The notes: generated by a model not told the origin, from the sequence alone. A DNA stretch of 64,000 nucleotides from Tretioscincus oriximinensis (GCA_022410635.1 JAJVDF010000780.1:274978-338977), one strand, 5' to 3'. Positions 1 through 11,771 are shown, counted from the first letter of the stretch. Made by a program: numbers and translations.

Positions 1-640
1 GCTGACATGGTTTCTTTTTACAGCCATGAGGGATATGGGATGTGGGCTTTCTTTTATTTTGGAAGTCATTCTAAAATAAAGGACAACTTGGAAAGGGCCA
101 TCACTTCAAGACTGCCATCTTTAGAATCCTAAATAGATCAGGATGAACAGGTGATAATTTACCTCAGTTTAGACATGATAATAAATGACTGAAAATCAGG
201 TGTGACAATTTCTTATTTCACCAAACAGTTGGTCTTCTTAAGATTAAGTGATCCATGGAGCTTTCATAATCTATTTGTGACCTACACACACATTCCCTTA
301 GATACTATAGCTTTTTTCTTAAAAAAAAATCTAGGAAATTTTCCCTTCTACTGCCTTGGCTTTTTCAGTTGGCTGATTCAAGTTCTGGATTTATGTTCTT
401 TTTGCAAAGACTTGCTAATGCTAAATAAAGGCTCTTCTGTTACTCGTCCTTCTTGGACAGAAAGTGTTGTATTTTTTTTTAAAGACTATTATAGTGTTTT
501 TATTCTGATTATTATCCTGGGACTTCAGTATGGAGTAAAGGTGTTAGTACACTATCATTGTACTAGATATTGGACTGCTTTATGATATTTTATATTGCAT
601 TATTTGTGTCATAAGTATATGACATGTGCAGCATGTGTAT
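1..640. other. Unannotated AT-rich DNA
   Basis: No recognisable repeat, RNA or gene. The 127-codon open frame at 202-585 has no family resemblance and looks like chance in AT-rich sequence. Confidence 0.5.
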
Positions 641-649
641 ATGCATATA

Positions 650-778
650 ATTTCAGAGAAATAGCCGTGTTAGTCTAATAGAAAGTCCAGCAAAGGAGCT
701 AGCAGCACTTTGAGACTAACTTGAGAAAAGTGGTTGGCATAAGCTTTCGTAGACAGGTCTACTTCTTCAGATGCTGAG
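650..778 (-). mobile_element. Palindromic (Penelope-like?) element, single arm
   Basis: One arm of the dispersed palindromic family seen complete at 10978, 21886 and 31084. It opens with the conserved outer edge TTTCAGAGAAATAG, then the TGTTAGTCT and AGTCCAGCAAAGGAGC blocks, and ends at the inner edge CTTCTTCAGATGCTGAG. Read on the minus strand the inner part has the hammerhead-like core (CTGAAGA, stem GTAGAC/GTCTAC, GAAA). The second arm is missing, so the copy is truncated, or a single-arm insertion. Confidence 0.6.
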
Positions 779-879
779 GGACTATATATGTATATAAACT
801 ATATATGTACATAGTTTCATGTTTTTCCTGTTATAGGTTCTACTGTTATAGGTTTTACTGTTACAGGTTCCCTTATGTG

Positions 880-1156
880 ATTTTGTAGGAAAGACTGAAT
901 TTTATTTGAACTTGGTTAAGCCCTGGGCATTTTGCCCTGGGATTTTCGAGGGAAACCTTGCCTTTGCAAGAAATGTACTTAGTTGCATGACTTTTGGCAG
1001 GAAGTATTGGCTGCAGTGATTTGCAAGTGTACAGTATTTAAGGCGCTTCTCTACCAAAGGACAATCACTGCAGACCAAACTCCAGTTCCACTAAGAGCTG
1101 AATAAACACTTCAGAACTGAATCACTTTCTGTCTGAATGCCTCTTTCTGCCATCAG
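880..1156 (+). mobile_element. LTR-like element, copy 1
   Basis: About 275 bp clearly related to 4120-4420 in the same orientation. Shared landmarks in order are TTTGAAC, CCTGGG, a GAGGGAAA block, TTGGCTGCAGTGATT, a TATTTAAG-type TATA box near 1036, GGACAATC(A/G)CTGCAGA, an AATAAA polyadenylation signal near 1102 and CACTTTCTGTCTG just before the 3' end. Promoter followed by a polyadenylation signal is the layout of a retroviral-type LTR. No gag, pol or env remnant is visible beside it, so solo LTR is the best reading. Exact borders are not resolved. Confidence 0.42.
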
Positions 1157-1409
1157 TGGCATCGCAATTTATTTCTGTGCTCTACATTGGACAGCTTATA
1201 TTTTACATTGCTTTGCTTAGATTTGTACTATGGCCACCCTTTGGTGGAAAAAGCACTATAAATGAACACTACTACTACTTATACTATTATTTTTAATAAT
1301 ACTATTTTAAGGAGGTTACTATTTCACATTGTCTGCTAGGGAATTGTGGTGTTACACATCAAATGTGTAATAATAGCTCCCTAAAAATAAAGGCCCCATC
1401 TGCAGGATG

Positions 1410-1441
1410 AACATAAGAACATAAGAACATAAGAACATAAG
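1410..1441 (-). repeat. (AGAACATA)n octamer run
   Basis: Four tandem copies of ACATAAGA. The same octamer forms the 3' tail of the CR1-like family elsewhere in the window (for example 62370-62403), so this is probably the tail of a minus-strand copy truncated to little more than its tail. Confidence 0.55.
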
Positions 1442-3035
1442 ATGAGTTAAAAGCACAATTGTGTTACATTCTGAAATAATGTCATACTTATCCTGTCGCG
1501 AACAAATACAAACTAACCTTTAAACAGAACAGAGAGATGAGTTACCGGGATCATAGACCAGGACCGTAGAGCTGAGTAGCCAGGATGTAATCTTGAGCAT
1601 GCTCAGTGGCAACTAAAGCAGGAAGTATATGATATTCTCACCCTGCTGTCCTCGACACACAAATTCATGGGGTTTCACTAGGATGTTGGAAAATATCAGC
1701 AGTCAGGAAATTGCTGGGTTTTGGACTTTTATTACTGATGCCAGCAGAGCCAACCAAAAACACTTATAATACTTATGGCTGAAGAATGAGGATGTTGAAA
1801 CATCCCAAAAAGAACTAGGTTAGGAAACATCATGTGCATGCACCCTGAGCTAATCCACCTCTACTAAAGTGAATTAATGCAGCTAAATGCAATCAGCCCA
1901 TAGACTTTTACAATCCACCCATACTTTTTTGATTTTGCATTTAAGGTTCAAAACTACATATGACTCAAGAATCTCCTTCTGATTTTCTTATTATGGGCAG
2001 TGGAGTTGGAGGCATCAGTTGTTAGTTCCTTTTACACTGTTGGTTTTGACTTTGATTAACCTTTCTGTACCTTTATGAATAGTCTGACCTGCATATTTGA
2101 CACTGCTGCTAATCCATCAGGAAATCTCACCCCAGGAGCCTGAAAACCTTGGGTATTTGGAATTCTCCTTAAGGGCAAAGTGCTCTTGAAAATTTTGTGG
2201 TCATTTCCAGGGCGGAACCAGAAGTGACAACACTCTGGGCCCCATTCCCAGCCCCAGGGGCCCCATTCTGGAAGCAGGGGCTGGAAGTGAAATGCTGTCT
2301 CTCCTGGCCCCTGCACATTTCTTGTACATCACTGTGTGAGAACTTGTGCTTCATACAAGGGTGGACAATCTTACAAAATGTATGAGATTCTCACGTGATT
2401 CCCACCATTGCTGCTAAAGAGTATTTTTCCCACTCAGCCAACTATCTAACATTGTCCACTGTAAATCACCTTTTGGAGATACGTTGATCTGGATCCTTAC
2501 TTGGGGAAAAAAGGCTGGAATAATTTCCAGCTCTAGGATTCTATTATTCAATTCTATGTGAGTCTCCATCTGGTTCTAGACTCCTTAGGGGGAACCAGGT
2601 AAGCATTGTTACAAAGATTTTCATTGACACAAGTTGTGCATGCAAATGTCACTCAGTATATTATCTTCCTGTGCTGTGGCCAAACTGTAACCCCCAATAG
2701 CAATTCATGATAAATAATCAAATGGCAATATTGAAACCAGCAAGTAGTCGGTTAAAAGCTTCAGCTTAAAATCACAGGTATAAAATTGACATTGGAAATA
2801 CCAACCTGCTAAAAGGGAAACCCTGGCAAAACCAGGATATACAATAGTGGTCTTCTTTCTGATGACAGAATGGTCATAAAGCCAAGGCAGCCTAGTTGCA
2901 CAGGGTTGAACATGCTTTTTCTTGATCCATGGCACCTGCTCAACACAACAACCCCTGGAAATTCACATAAAGACCCAGTAAAAACCCAGTTAGCCCAACA
3001 ATGTCATTTAAGGCTATAGCTTAATACAGATCTGT
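1442..3035. other. No recognised feature
   Basis: I see no convincing gene or repeat. A short segment near 2500-2540 resembles CR1 3'-end sequence, and 1795-1860 shares words (CATGTGCATGCACC, AGCTAATCCA) with 3870-3960 and 33290-33410, so an old dispersed repeat may be present. Confidence 0.35.
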
Positions 3036-3775
3036 GCAAAGAAGGACGTTGATGATGAGCGGTCTGAAAATATATCCAATAAGTAATGGTTTAGCACTGT
3101 TTAATCTGCAAAAGAGAAGACTGAAAAGGAGGCCTGATGCCTGGTTGCAAATATCTGAAGGGCTGTCACAGAGCAGAGGGATCAACTTTGTTTCCAATGA
3201 CACATGAGAGGGCTAGAATTAATGGAATAAAATGTGAGGGGGAGTATATATAGATTACAGTGCCTGGCTGGCCACTGGGTTCATGGGGTTCGGCAAACAC
3301 TCAGAGATTAAATTCAATTATAAAATTTCCTTTCGTAGAGATTTGCAAACAAATCAAAAAGCTCCAGGCAGCTTCTTTAATTGACAAAAGTGGTCACCAA
3401 TCCCAGAACCAATGGGAGGGCTGCCTGGGAGGGGCTACAGTCTCTTGCTCAGTTTCCATAGAGGTGCCATTTTGTATTGACATGCAACTTGCAGACTGAG
3501 AGAGAGACCAGTAAGTGCTTGAATGTGCCTCCATCCAGCCGCTTTCCTAACTTTGCCAAGGCTGGAGGAACCTGCGAACCACAGCCCCAAACTGCACTAA
3601 CCGCCGCTGATAGATTATATATATAAATTCTGACAATAAGAGTGATTAACCAGTGAACAGGTTGCCACAGGAAGTGATAAGCTCACCTTCTCTGGAACTC
3701 TTAAACAGAGGCTGCACAGTCACATATCTGAGATGATTTAGTGAATTCCAGCTCTATAGTTCTATAGTTCATCGT
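3036..3775 (+). mobile_element. CR1-type LINE 3' end, split by an insertion
   Basis: 3036-3225 holds the CR1 3' block around AAAGAGAAGACTGA...GGCTGTCACAGAG, and 3621-3775 holds the next block (GTTGCCACAGGAAGTGAT, then CTTAAACAGAGGCTG, ending in repeats of CTATAGTT). Together they form a CR1 3' terminus on the plus strand. The intervening 3226-3620 is foreign; TATATATAGATTA at 3245 and TAGATTATATATATA near 3610 flank it and may mark its edges. The inserted sequence itself is not recognised. Confidence 0.5.
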
Positions 3776-4119
3776 TTAGAGGGAACATGGAATCCAGAAG
3801 CTTACATCATGTTATCTAGATTTAGCAACTTCACATCTATATTGTACTACACATTGTCCCATTTCAAATGTGGTCCAATGTACTTAGTGCAGATATGCGT
3901 TGCTACAGCTAAACCAGATCAAGCTAATCCAGATTTATGAAAATAGGTCTAGCCCAATATGTGCCTAAATGGTCTATTGTCTTTGAAAGCCGCTGTTCTT
4001 ACCTAACGGGAAAGATACGGGAATTCATTCCCATAGCACTGACACAATCTAAGAAGAAAAGGGTCTTTGGGGGTGTCAGGACGCCCTGACATATTTAATG
4101 GTATATATATGTATTATAT

Positions 4120-4420
4120 TTATCTGTGGTCATTCTTGTATATAGTCCACTGTTGAACTGTATTTGAACCTAATTGAGTCCTGGTCATTTTTCCCTGGGT
4201 TTTTTGAAGGGAAAGCTTGCTCTTGCAAGAATTGTATATACTGTAGTTGCATGCATTTTGGCGGGAAACATTGGCTACAGTGATTGGTTGATGTACTGTA
4301 TATGAGGATCTCCTCGGCCAGAGGACAATCGCTGCAGAAAAGACTGAGGAACCACTAAGACTGATTAATCACTTTGGAGTTGTTCACTTTCTGTCTGTGT
4401 GCTTACTCTAGCCATCAGAG
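4120..4420 (+). mobile_element. LTR-like element, copy 2
   Basis: Second copy of the LTR-like family at 880-1156, diverged but colinear, with GAAGGGAAAGCTTGC, TTGGCTACAGTGATTGG, GAGGACAATCGCTGCAGA and CACTTTCTGTCTG in the same order. It lacks a clean AATAAA at the position seen in copy 1. The two copies are 3.2 kb apart in direct orientation, but nothing between them resembles retroviral genes. Confidence 0.42.
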
Positions 4421-4425
4421 GTCTC

Positions 4426-5490
4426 ATGGGGGGGGTGACTGGCAGAGATGGGAAAAGTTTAAAGCTGCCTCACCCTTCCACCCACTTATACATCTAACAC
4501 CCAGCTTTTTCTCTTCCCATTTTATTTTCCTGCATAATTTATTCCACATTATTTCCTAGCAGATCTGAAAGCAGAGATGGTAGAAGAATAGAAATGTAGC
4601 AACCACCTCTTTGCCTTGTCATCCTCTTCCTTAGGGATGCAAATAGTTGCCTTGAAGGCCGCACATTAGTATGCGCAACTATCCCGAAGCCATGCATTGC
4701 AGACGTTTTCCTTTTCTCAACATTTTCATCCTTGCTGGAGGAGATATACCCACTGGCCAGAGTATTGGTTATTGGGAGAACTCTATTCATCTGCATTGAA
4801 TAATATCCTTCCCTGGTTCCTTTCTGCCTTCCTGCTTTGTAAAAGTGAGATGAAGCACGCTTAGAAGAAAGGCTTTATGTGAAAACTGTTATTTCTTACA
4901 GTGCTGAGGAAAGCTTCAAGAAGTTCATCAAAAGAAACCTTCACCCAATATGGCTCCTGTTGACCTTTTAATCTCATCCGTTCAGTGCTACCTTTACATC
5001 CTTTCCCCCCCAATTCTGCCTGGAAAGCTTATAGGATACTGAGTAAATGAAGGCATAGAGACGAAGAGTACAAAATCTTCTTCCAAAAGAATCACCAGAT
5101 TCTAAAGTATAAAAGAGATTGATCTCTCTTGAGAGAAATAGTACACACACACACTGCTTTATTTTAACCTTTTTAAAAGAGGAGGAAGAAAAGGAAAGTG
5201 GGTCAATGTCTCCATATCAAAATTATTGCAGCGTTCAGTAGCCAAAAGGGAGAAACCGGCTTGGAAATAGTTGTATCCCAAAGGGAAGTTGACACGAAGC
5301 TTCCCAGGATTCTGATTCGTTGCTAAGAATAAACTAATGTCACTTAGCTACTTGTCAAATTCTTCAGGAATGAGTTTGGGACAGGGTGAGATTTGAAAGG
5401 ACGATACCCTTCCCAGTGGCATAGCAGGGGCTGTTGCTCCAGAGAGTTGAGGACAGTTTTACTTTCTTCTTCTTGAGACTGCCCAGGTGC
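4426..5490. other. No recognised feature
   Basis: No gene or identifiable repeat seen. Confidence 0.4.
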
Positions 5491-5494
5491 AATT

Positions 5495-5546
5495 GGGAGG
5501 CCAAAATGTTGGACTAGATGGGCTGTGGCCTGATTCAGCAGGGCTC
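5495..5546 (+). mobile_element. CR1-like LINE 3' end remnant
   Basis: Carries the words TGCCCAGGTGCA, TTGGACTAGATGGGCTGTGG and CCTGATTCAGCAGGGCTC that mark the 3' end of the octamer-tailed CR1-like family (compare 28740-28800 and 62296-62370). The octamer tail is replaced by GAAGAAG. Confidence 0.6.
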
Positions 5547-5547
5547 A

Positions 5548-5605
5548 GAAGAAGAAGAAGAGGAGGAAGAAGAAGGGGAAGGAGAGGAGGAGTAGGGGAT
5601 GGAAA
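5548..5605. repeat. Purine-rich GAA/GGA microsatellite
   Basis: Irregular GAAGAAGAGGAGGAAGAAG tract. It abuts the 3' end of the minus-strand SINE at 5606-5866, whose consensus tail on its own strand is (TTC/CTC)n, so the tract is probably that SINE's expanded tail. Confidence 0.65.
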
Positions 5606-5866
5606 AGAGGTTTTTAATTAATCGCCCTTCTCACCTGAAGCGATTCAAAGTGGCTTGCAAGCTATTTTTCACCCGAAGGCTTACATCTATCTTCCTCACC
5701 ACGTTGTGATGGTACCTATTTCTTGCTTTTGAAAAGCTAGGTTGGCTGAAGCTGAGGCCAGAAGAGGGTACTCATTCCTCTCCATGGCAGACACATGAGG
5801 CCTCGGACTCCAATCTCTCTGTTGAAAGACCGTTGCTCTTAACCACTGCACCACCACGCCTCTATG
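5606..5866 (-). mobile_element. tRNA-headed SINE, type B
   Basis: Read on the minus strand: a tRNA-like head GGTGGTGCAGTGGTTAAGAG (A-box-like), then the shared body (CTTCAGCCAACC, AGCTTTTC, GGTACCATCACAACGTGG), the block GTAAGCCTTCGGGTGAAAAA, and an L2-like 3' end. The same body occurs at 15255, 21090, 24775 and 54965, and in the type A SINEs with a different head. Confidence 0.65.
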
Positions 5867-6410
5867 TACACAAATATACACAATTCTTAGCAATACCCTG
5901 GATGCTGGCAGAGGCATGTCCAAACAACTGCCAGCTTCCGCATGCTGAAATTGGAGCCACTTCTGCTTGGCTAGGATGGAGAGCAGCAGGGGTGCAGGGC
6001 AACAGAGAAGACACCTGGAATTCCTCACCAGTTCCAGTTCCAACTCATCTTCCTGTCCTGGCCATGCCTGGAAACTTTGATGGAAATCTGCCAGGTGGAG
6101 TACAATTTTCATGAGATCCTTCCAGGACTCAGAACTTTCTGGGCAGAGTATGATAGCACCTCAGTGGAACAAACCCCTAACAGCAGCAGCAGCAACAGTG
6201 GAGTGATCCATACCAGGCACAAGATGATATCTGGCAGTTTCCACCTCTTGCAGACAGGCTATAAGGTGGCATAGTGGGAGGACTGTGGAAATAAAAGCTT
6301 GAGCTGAGCTACACAAGGCTGGCAGAAGCTGCAGAAGCTGCCTAAATGTGAGAGAAGGATGAGATGGAGCTGTTGTTGTTGCCACATGATGCTGGTGGTG
6401 GTTCACAGAT
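5867..6410. other. No recognised feature
   Basis: Unannotated; several overlapping open frames on both strands have no family resemblance. Confidence 0.35.
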
Positions 6411-6640
6411 TCATAGAATCATAGAATCATAGAGTCGGAAGGGACCTCCAGGATCATCGGGTCCAACCCCCTGCTCGATGCAGGATTCATTAAACCATCC
6501 CAGACAGATGACTGTCCAGTCTCTGTTTGAAAACTTCCAGGGAAGGCAAACTCACCACCCCCTGTGGCAAACTGTTCCACTGATTTATCACCCTGACTGT
6601 TAGAAAGTTTTTTTCTGATATCTAATCTAAATCTACTCAT
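6411..6640 (-). mobile_element. CR1 LINE 3' end
   Basis: Starts with TCATAGAATCATAGAATC, the reverse complement of the diagnostic CR1 tail octamer (ATTCTATG), then GGACCTCCAGGATCATCGGG and TCCAACCCCCTGC, typical of amniote CR1 3' UTRs. The same sequence occurs at 57060-57310. It is truncated within the 3' region and carries no reverse transcriptase. Confidence 0.8.
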
Positions 6641-6645
6641 TCTGG

Positions 6646-9055
6646 GAAGTGCTGTCCAAGCGGCAGGCAGTCTCTTCCGGAAGATGGCTCAGGGGCCCAT
6701 CTATAGCACATGTGTCATTGCGTTGCCCAGTCATAGCAAGAGAAACAGGATGGTACTCTTCAGCCTGGTCTGAAATTCATGTAGTCTTGCTCCCTGGCCC
6801 AGAAGCACAACTGCTCATTCCCCCACCAGAGGAAGGGAGTAGTTCCAAGCAGCCATGCCTTTGTGGGTCAGCACAAACGTGGCCCTAGTCAGTCATTCCT
6901 CCAGATTGTCTTCAGTTGAGTTGTTCCAGACTGTGTGATCTTCTGCAGTATCTTGGTCTGATGGGCAACCATTTTTCCCCAAGGGCCATTTGCATATTTG
7001 TAGCATTATGCAAAGGCCGTACACTGTCCCTTACTCCATGCTCCAGGCCCTTCCCCTACCTAGGATCACTCACTTCCAGGGAAAAGCAAGTCAACATTGC
7101 AGGCCACACTCCAGCAATCTCATCTTCTTCTGCCTCATCTACCCCCGCCCCATGAGCAAAGAAGCACTCACCACCATGAGACGGGTGAAGACAAGACTCT
7201 GGAGTGCAGGGCTGGCCTGCAGCTTGCCAGCCTGACTCTTCCTGATCCAGGCAAATGTTGCAACCAGTCCAGCAGTCTCTTCTCCCTTGGCCTTGTGCTG
7301 GTGAGAGTAGACAAGGTGGGGGAAGGGAAGGCTACAGCTTGCTAGCCTGACTCTTCCCTGCCTGAACCAGGCAAGCAATTGTGTCGCAGCCACAGCCAAA
7401 ATTTTGGCAGGGTGTGTGGCTAGGAAGGGGACTGGTAGGCATGTCAGGGATGATAATGGAGCCAGGAAGCATTGCAGGGTGGATCAAAGGGCTCCACGGG
7501 CTGGTCCTGACCCGTGGGCTGCACTTTTCCCATCCCTCTTACTGAATGCAGCTGATTAGACTCTTCTTCTCTTTTCTACTTTTCATAACTTCATTGTGCT
7601 TTTAGGGAGTTTGATTTTCTCTTTTATCCAATTATTCCAAAAAAGGTATCTTAAATCTGAACCACTACTTCCTTACCTGCCTTTTTAAAGACCACCCTCA
7701 AGGAAAATCAGATGTTCGGTGGGTCAAAAATGTATCAGTTGTTACGCAAAGCAGCTTAAATGTACCATTTGTTACAATATTCATGGCACTATTTTCCTTT
7801 TTGCCATTTCCATAGCAATTTCACTTCTCTGGTGAATGATTAAGCATGTAGTTGTTCTAATTTTCACTGCCTGCAGGTGGCAAAGAGCAGAGCAGTCTCA
7901 GTAAGCAATACCTATATAATCTCTACCCAAACATCACCGCATTGCTTTCGGAAGCACTAAAAATTGCTGTCAGCACTAACCTTTCTGGCTCCGGAGTAAC
8001 TTGATACATATTCCTGCTTTTAAATTATAAAGTGAAAAGGATCTCAACAAGATGGTCTATTATTCAAGAGGCGTTCTATGCAGACTTAAACACTAACTCA
8101 CGCGCATCTATCCACATTCAAAGTCAGCGTTGTGGATTCTGTACAAAATGCCAAATGTAAATTGCTGAAAAGGTAATTAGATTTGTTAGCAACCCTGTAG
8201 CATGAGTGGGCAAATGAATCATTGTCTAAGAAACTCAAGGCTGATTCAAATGTTTTGGCTGCCATGAAGTGCTGTAAGCAACAACAAAAAGTCTTCCACT
8301 TGGCAGGGCTCCACCTTGAATGTGGCAACATTTGAAGACAGCTTGCCCAGAGCATTGGTGTCGTGCCTAATGCTTATTTGGAGAAACCTTTATTCCAGTT
8401 CAAGCCAATCAATTGCTCAAAGACACAGAAGACAAGAAGGCCTGCCAAGCACCTGCACTCCTCCTGGCTGCCAGACATGCTGCTTCCACACAAGGTTGTC
8501 CTACCGGGTTGGTAGGATCATCATGACACCTCTGCCATACACGGCAACTGAGCTTGCGTTATCCTCCCGGGTCCCAGTGGAAAAAAGCTCCTTTGTCACA
8601 GAAGAAGAGGTAGCTAACGTTTTCAGATAGCTGCATGAAATACCTCTCCTTCCAATAAGAAGCTGCCCAGATCCCTGGTGTCTGGCTTGGGATACGTCGA
8701 GAAGACACCAGCCAGCCAGGACTGCAAAATTGCAGCTGGCTGGCATGCATGGTAGTGACTTCCTGGGCCTCTCCTGCCAGCTCTGCATGGATTTTTGAGG
8801 TAATATGAATGGATTGGGGATTGCATATGCTGGGTTTAAATCCCATTTGGGGTTTTACCCCATAGTGTGGAGGTTAGAAGCTAATTGTGCAATCTTTCTT
8901 ATACTTCCTTTCCTTTGTCTTTTCCACTCAGGCAACACATGGATTACTGTGTTGTTGTAGTAGATTGCTATAACTGTGTAGCTCATTGAAGACACGAACT
9001 ACACTATATTACCCAAAGTACCTGCATTCACTGGGGTGGATGAGCAACATCGTGT
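6646..9055. other. No recognised feature
   Basis: About 2.4 kb with no repeat family I recognise and no convincing exon. 6650-7540 is relatively GC-rich with many chance open frames; 7560-8100 is AT-rich. Confidence 0.35.
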
Positions 9056-9061
9056 ATGTCA

Positions 9062-9260
9062 CTTAGGGCCATACAAATAGACAGGTTATAGAGGAAAGAA
9101 CACTTTCTCTATGGGAACGTATTCTTTCACCCAGAGAGTCACTGGTCAGTGGAATTTACTTCCACAGCTTGCAGACTAGATAGGTTTAAGACAGGATTCA
9201 ACAAGTTCATGGAATCTAGGTTACTAGGATGCTGGGAATAATAGTAAGTAGACAACGAAC
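9062..9260 (+). mobile_element. CR1-like LINE fragment
   Basis: Contains TTCACCCAGAGAGTCACTGG, GGAATTTACTTCC and AAGACAGGATTCAACAAGTT, colinear with 28505-28610, part of the long octamer-tailed CR1-like copy. The 3' end proper is missing. Confidence 0.6.
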
Positions 9261-10915
9261 AAGAAGATACCACATGGCTGCTGAAAAAATTGTATTGAAG
9301 ACTATAAAAAATAATAATGCCAGGTAACAAATCAAAATGCAGCCTATCTCTGCCCGGTTATGTAGAGATTTCGGTGAACTTCTTCAGGCCCCGAAAGAGA
9401 CCCAACCAAAGTTCAGTTTTACAATAAGTATGTAAATGTGAAGGAAAAATGCTCCACCGAGGCAAGATTCAGAAATGTTTTGTAAGTGTCTTCAATGGTG
9501 GTGGCTTTGAGGCGAGATACAAAAGTTGTAGAGACTGCTGGAAATAGTAAGGCAAGCACAGCAATGACCAATGGGGCATGTCATGTGACGCGAATGCAAA
9601 GCAATGTAATAGGAACACAGGAAATAGTGTGGAAATTGAATAGTGTGGAATAGGTTCGGGCAGAATCGCAAATGTCTTTTTCCGTATTTAAAAGCAATAA
9701 TGAAATTCTCAGTCTTAAATCAAGGAAGAATGGGGGGAGGGGGGATAGGCTTAAATAATATCCCCATACCAGTGATGGTGATTAAAGATTTAAGGAATTA
9801 GATCTGATAGGCGTTGGGAGCGTACACCAGCTCTCCATTTATGTGTTATCTTCCAATTTTCAAAGGAAGCCCTTCAGAAACAGGAAGTTTCTTCAAATAA
9901 ATATCTATTTGTTTGCATCTATTCTCTCAACTTCTTCTTTTTACTTTTTTAAAAAGTAAAATGCACCTTTTTGTTCATCTAATCCCCCTCCAGCTTATAT
10001 AAAAGTTCACTAAATTTAAGTTGATAGCAAATTATTTTGCCGCCAGGCAACAGCTTCCAATTCTAACAGCTGCACCATTTAATGTGCTTTGGTGGGCTCA
10101 GAAGCAAACCCAAAAATGCAGTTCAGGCTGAAACTGATGAAGTCTCGTGAAATAATTGCACCTGTTTGTTTGGCAGTGGGCATTTTGAAAAGGAGGAAGC
10201 AAAGGGGCTGGGTGGGAAACAACCCAATTTGACTTTCAACTAGTAGAATTAAGTGTGGTTCTAACAAGAAGAGGCAAATCCAAAGATTTTCGGTGCTTTT
10301 ACAAATGGCTTTGAAAATGTCTTATGCCAGCAACTTTGCTTTGCATTGGGTATTCATTTGTTACCCTCAAGCTCCCCAGCCTCACTAGTAGCTTTTTGAA
10401 AGAAATCAAAGGTAGGTAATTTATCGCACTAGCTGGTGAGCAGGAAACAGCAAAAGCGGAGAACGGTGGAATTGGCTCTGCTTACTATTCCAGACTTCTG
10501 ATGCTCTTGTTGCTAATTGGCTGCTCTGTGTAAAGTCACAACAATCCATGGATGGGTTTTATTCTGAATGGTATGTTTCCGCTTCTGAAGCAAGGATTGG
10601 CTCATATTTCAACAGACATTCAAAGGTTTATGTTCTGAGAATTTGCGTATTTGAAGGTATGGTCTGCCTCTGTTCTGAAGTGGTTTTGGAAGCATTTGTA
10701 AAGAAGTAGAAGAGCTTCAAGTATCATGTTGTTTTCTCTCCATTAAGAACATAATCTGTCAATATAAATTAAATGCCCTAAACAAGAAGCAAAGGCCTTT
10801 GATATACAAGTGATTAAAGTACTTTAAACAATGTATGATTCTGATGCTTCGTTAAGTGTACAATTAGGGCTATATTTTTGAGCCATTTATTTAATAAATA
10901 ATTTAAATATGTACC
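9261..10915. other. No recognised feature
   Basis: AT-rich DNA without identifiable repeats or exons. Confidence 0.35.
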
Positions 10916-11405
10916 TCTCTAACCTGCCCTTTGGTTGAAGAAATGCCATTTTTCTTCCCACCTTCCAATACAGTTTTGATACTGGATTTCAGAGAAATAG
11001 ATGTGTTAGTGGAAAGTCCATCAAGGGCCCTTGTAGCACTTGGAAACTAACAGGAGATAGTTAGGTGGCATGAGCTTTCATAGACACTTCTACTTCATTT
11101 GCAATGAAGAAATATGTCCAGAACAGATTTACAGGAAACTGAATATGGTTCCCTACACTTCTTTATCATCTCCTACACTCAATTTCCTTTGCATCTATTC
11201 CAGACATTGGTTCTGTAGCATCTGAAGAAGTAGAGGTGTCTACAAAAGCTCATGCCATCTATCTTTTTCCTGTTAGTCTCCAAGTGCTACTAGCCCCTTT
11301 GCTGTTTTGATACAGTTTTAATATTTCAAATTTGTACTGTTTTTGTTATTGGCTGCCCTGAGGCCTTCAAGTATAGGGCAGGGTATAAGTATAAATATAT
11401 AAATA
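10916..11405 (+). mobile_element. L2 LINE 3' end split by a palindromic element
   Basis: 10916-10967 (TTGGTTGAAGAAATGCC and following) and 11320-11405 (GGCTGCCCTGAGGCCTTCAA, GTATAGGGCAGGGTATAAG, then ATAAATAA) are consecutive parts of an L2 3' UTR and tail, matching 45595-45745. The 332-bp element at 10978-11309 interrupts it, flanked by the L2-derived 10-bp duplication ATACAGTTTT. Confidence 0.75.
10978..11309. mobile_element. Palindromic (Penelope-like?) element with 10-bp TSD
   Basis: Both arms are present: outer edge TTTCAGAGAAATAG on the left, the mirror-image CTACTAGCCCCTTTGCTG on the right, with about 100 bp of non-palindromic centre. ATACAGTTTT at 10968-10977 and 11310-11319 is a perfect target duplication, and the flanking L2 sequence joins correctly when the element is removed. 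The right arm reads CTGAAGA, stem GTAGAG/TCTAC and AAAAGC on the plus strand, a degenerate hammerhead-like core. Confidence 0.7.
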
Positions 11406-11411
11406 AATAAA

Positions 11412-11535
11412 ATGTTTTATATCCTGCTCTTCACCATTGGTCACAGAAGGGTAACAAAAGATCAAGAAAGTTAAAAAAGATAAATACACATTAATAAAAC
11501 ATTTTTTTAAAGGTCCATGTTTTTGAAAAAATAAC
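11412..11535 (-). mobile_element. L2-type LINE tail, second subfamily
   Basis: The block TTCACCATTGGTCA...GGTAACAAAAG, then ACATTAATAAAA and AAAGGTCCATG, recurs at 26610-27235 and, in the same orientation, near 32640-32720. At 32640 and 27160 it lies directly 3' of L2 C-terminal coding remnants on the minus strand, which identifies it as a 3' UTR. Confidence 0.5.
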
Positions 11536-11548
11536 ATTCAAATAATAA

Positions 11549-11625
11549 TAAGAGCCCTGCTGGATCAAGCCACAGCCCAGCATTCTGTCTCACAAAGGCT
11601 TCATTCTGACTAGGAGGGAAAAATC
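11549..11625 (-). mobile_element. CR1-like LINE 3' end remnant
   Basis: AGAGCCCTGCTGGATCAAGC followed by CCCAGCATTCTGTCTCACA is the minus-strand 3' end of the octamer-tailed CR1-like family. Confidence 0.65.
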
Positions 11626-11771
11626 GAATTAGGAAACAGTGAAGCGGCTTTAAATCTACTCCACTTTTTTAATTATTTCCTACTCCATTTTGGCCCAATT
11701 TGAGTGGGCTGACACAGAGCAAGGAACCTGTGGAACTCTGCTCACCAAGTGAGCACAGAGGGCACAACTGG

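Noticed and set aside
202..585. 127-codon open frame as a membrane protein
   Set aside because: Hydrophobic composition comes from T-rich DNA; the frame includes homopolymer runs and has no family resemblance.
1410..1441. Short CRISPR-like or telomere-like array
   Set aside because: The AGAACATA octamers are contiguous, with no spacers, and are the known tail type of the CR1-like LINE fragments in this window.
880..4420. A complete endogenous retrovirus bounded by the two LTR-like copies
   Set aside because: No gag, pol or env motif lies between them, and a CR1 fragment does; two solo copies are simpler.
5696..6114. Overlapping 138- and 93-codon frames as genes
   Set aside because: Part of the minus-strand frame is the type B SINE read in reverse; the remainder shows no domain.
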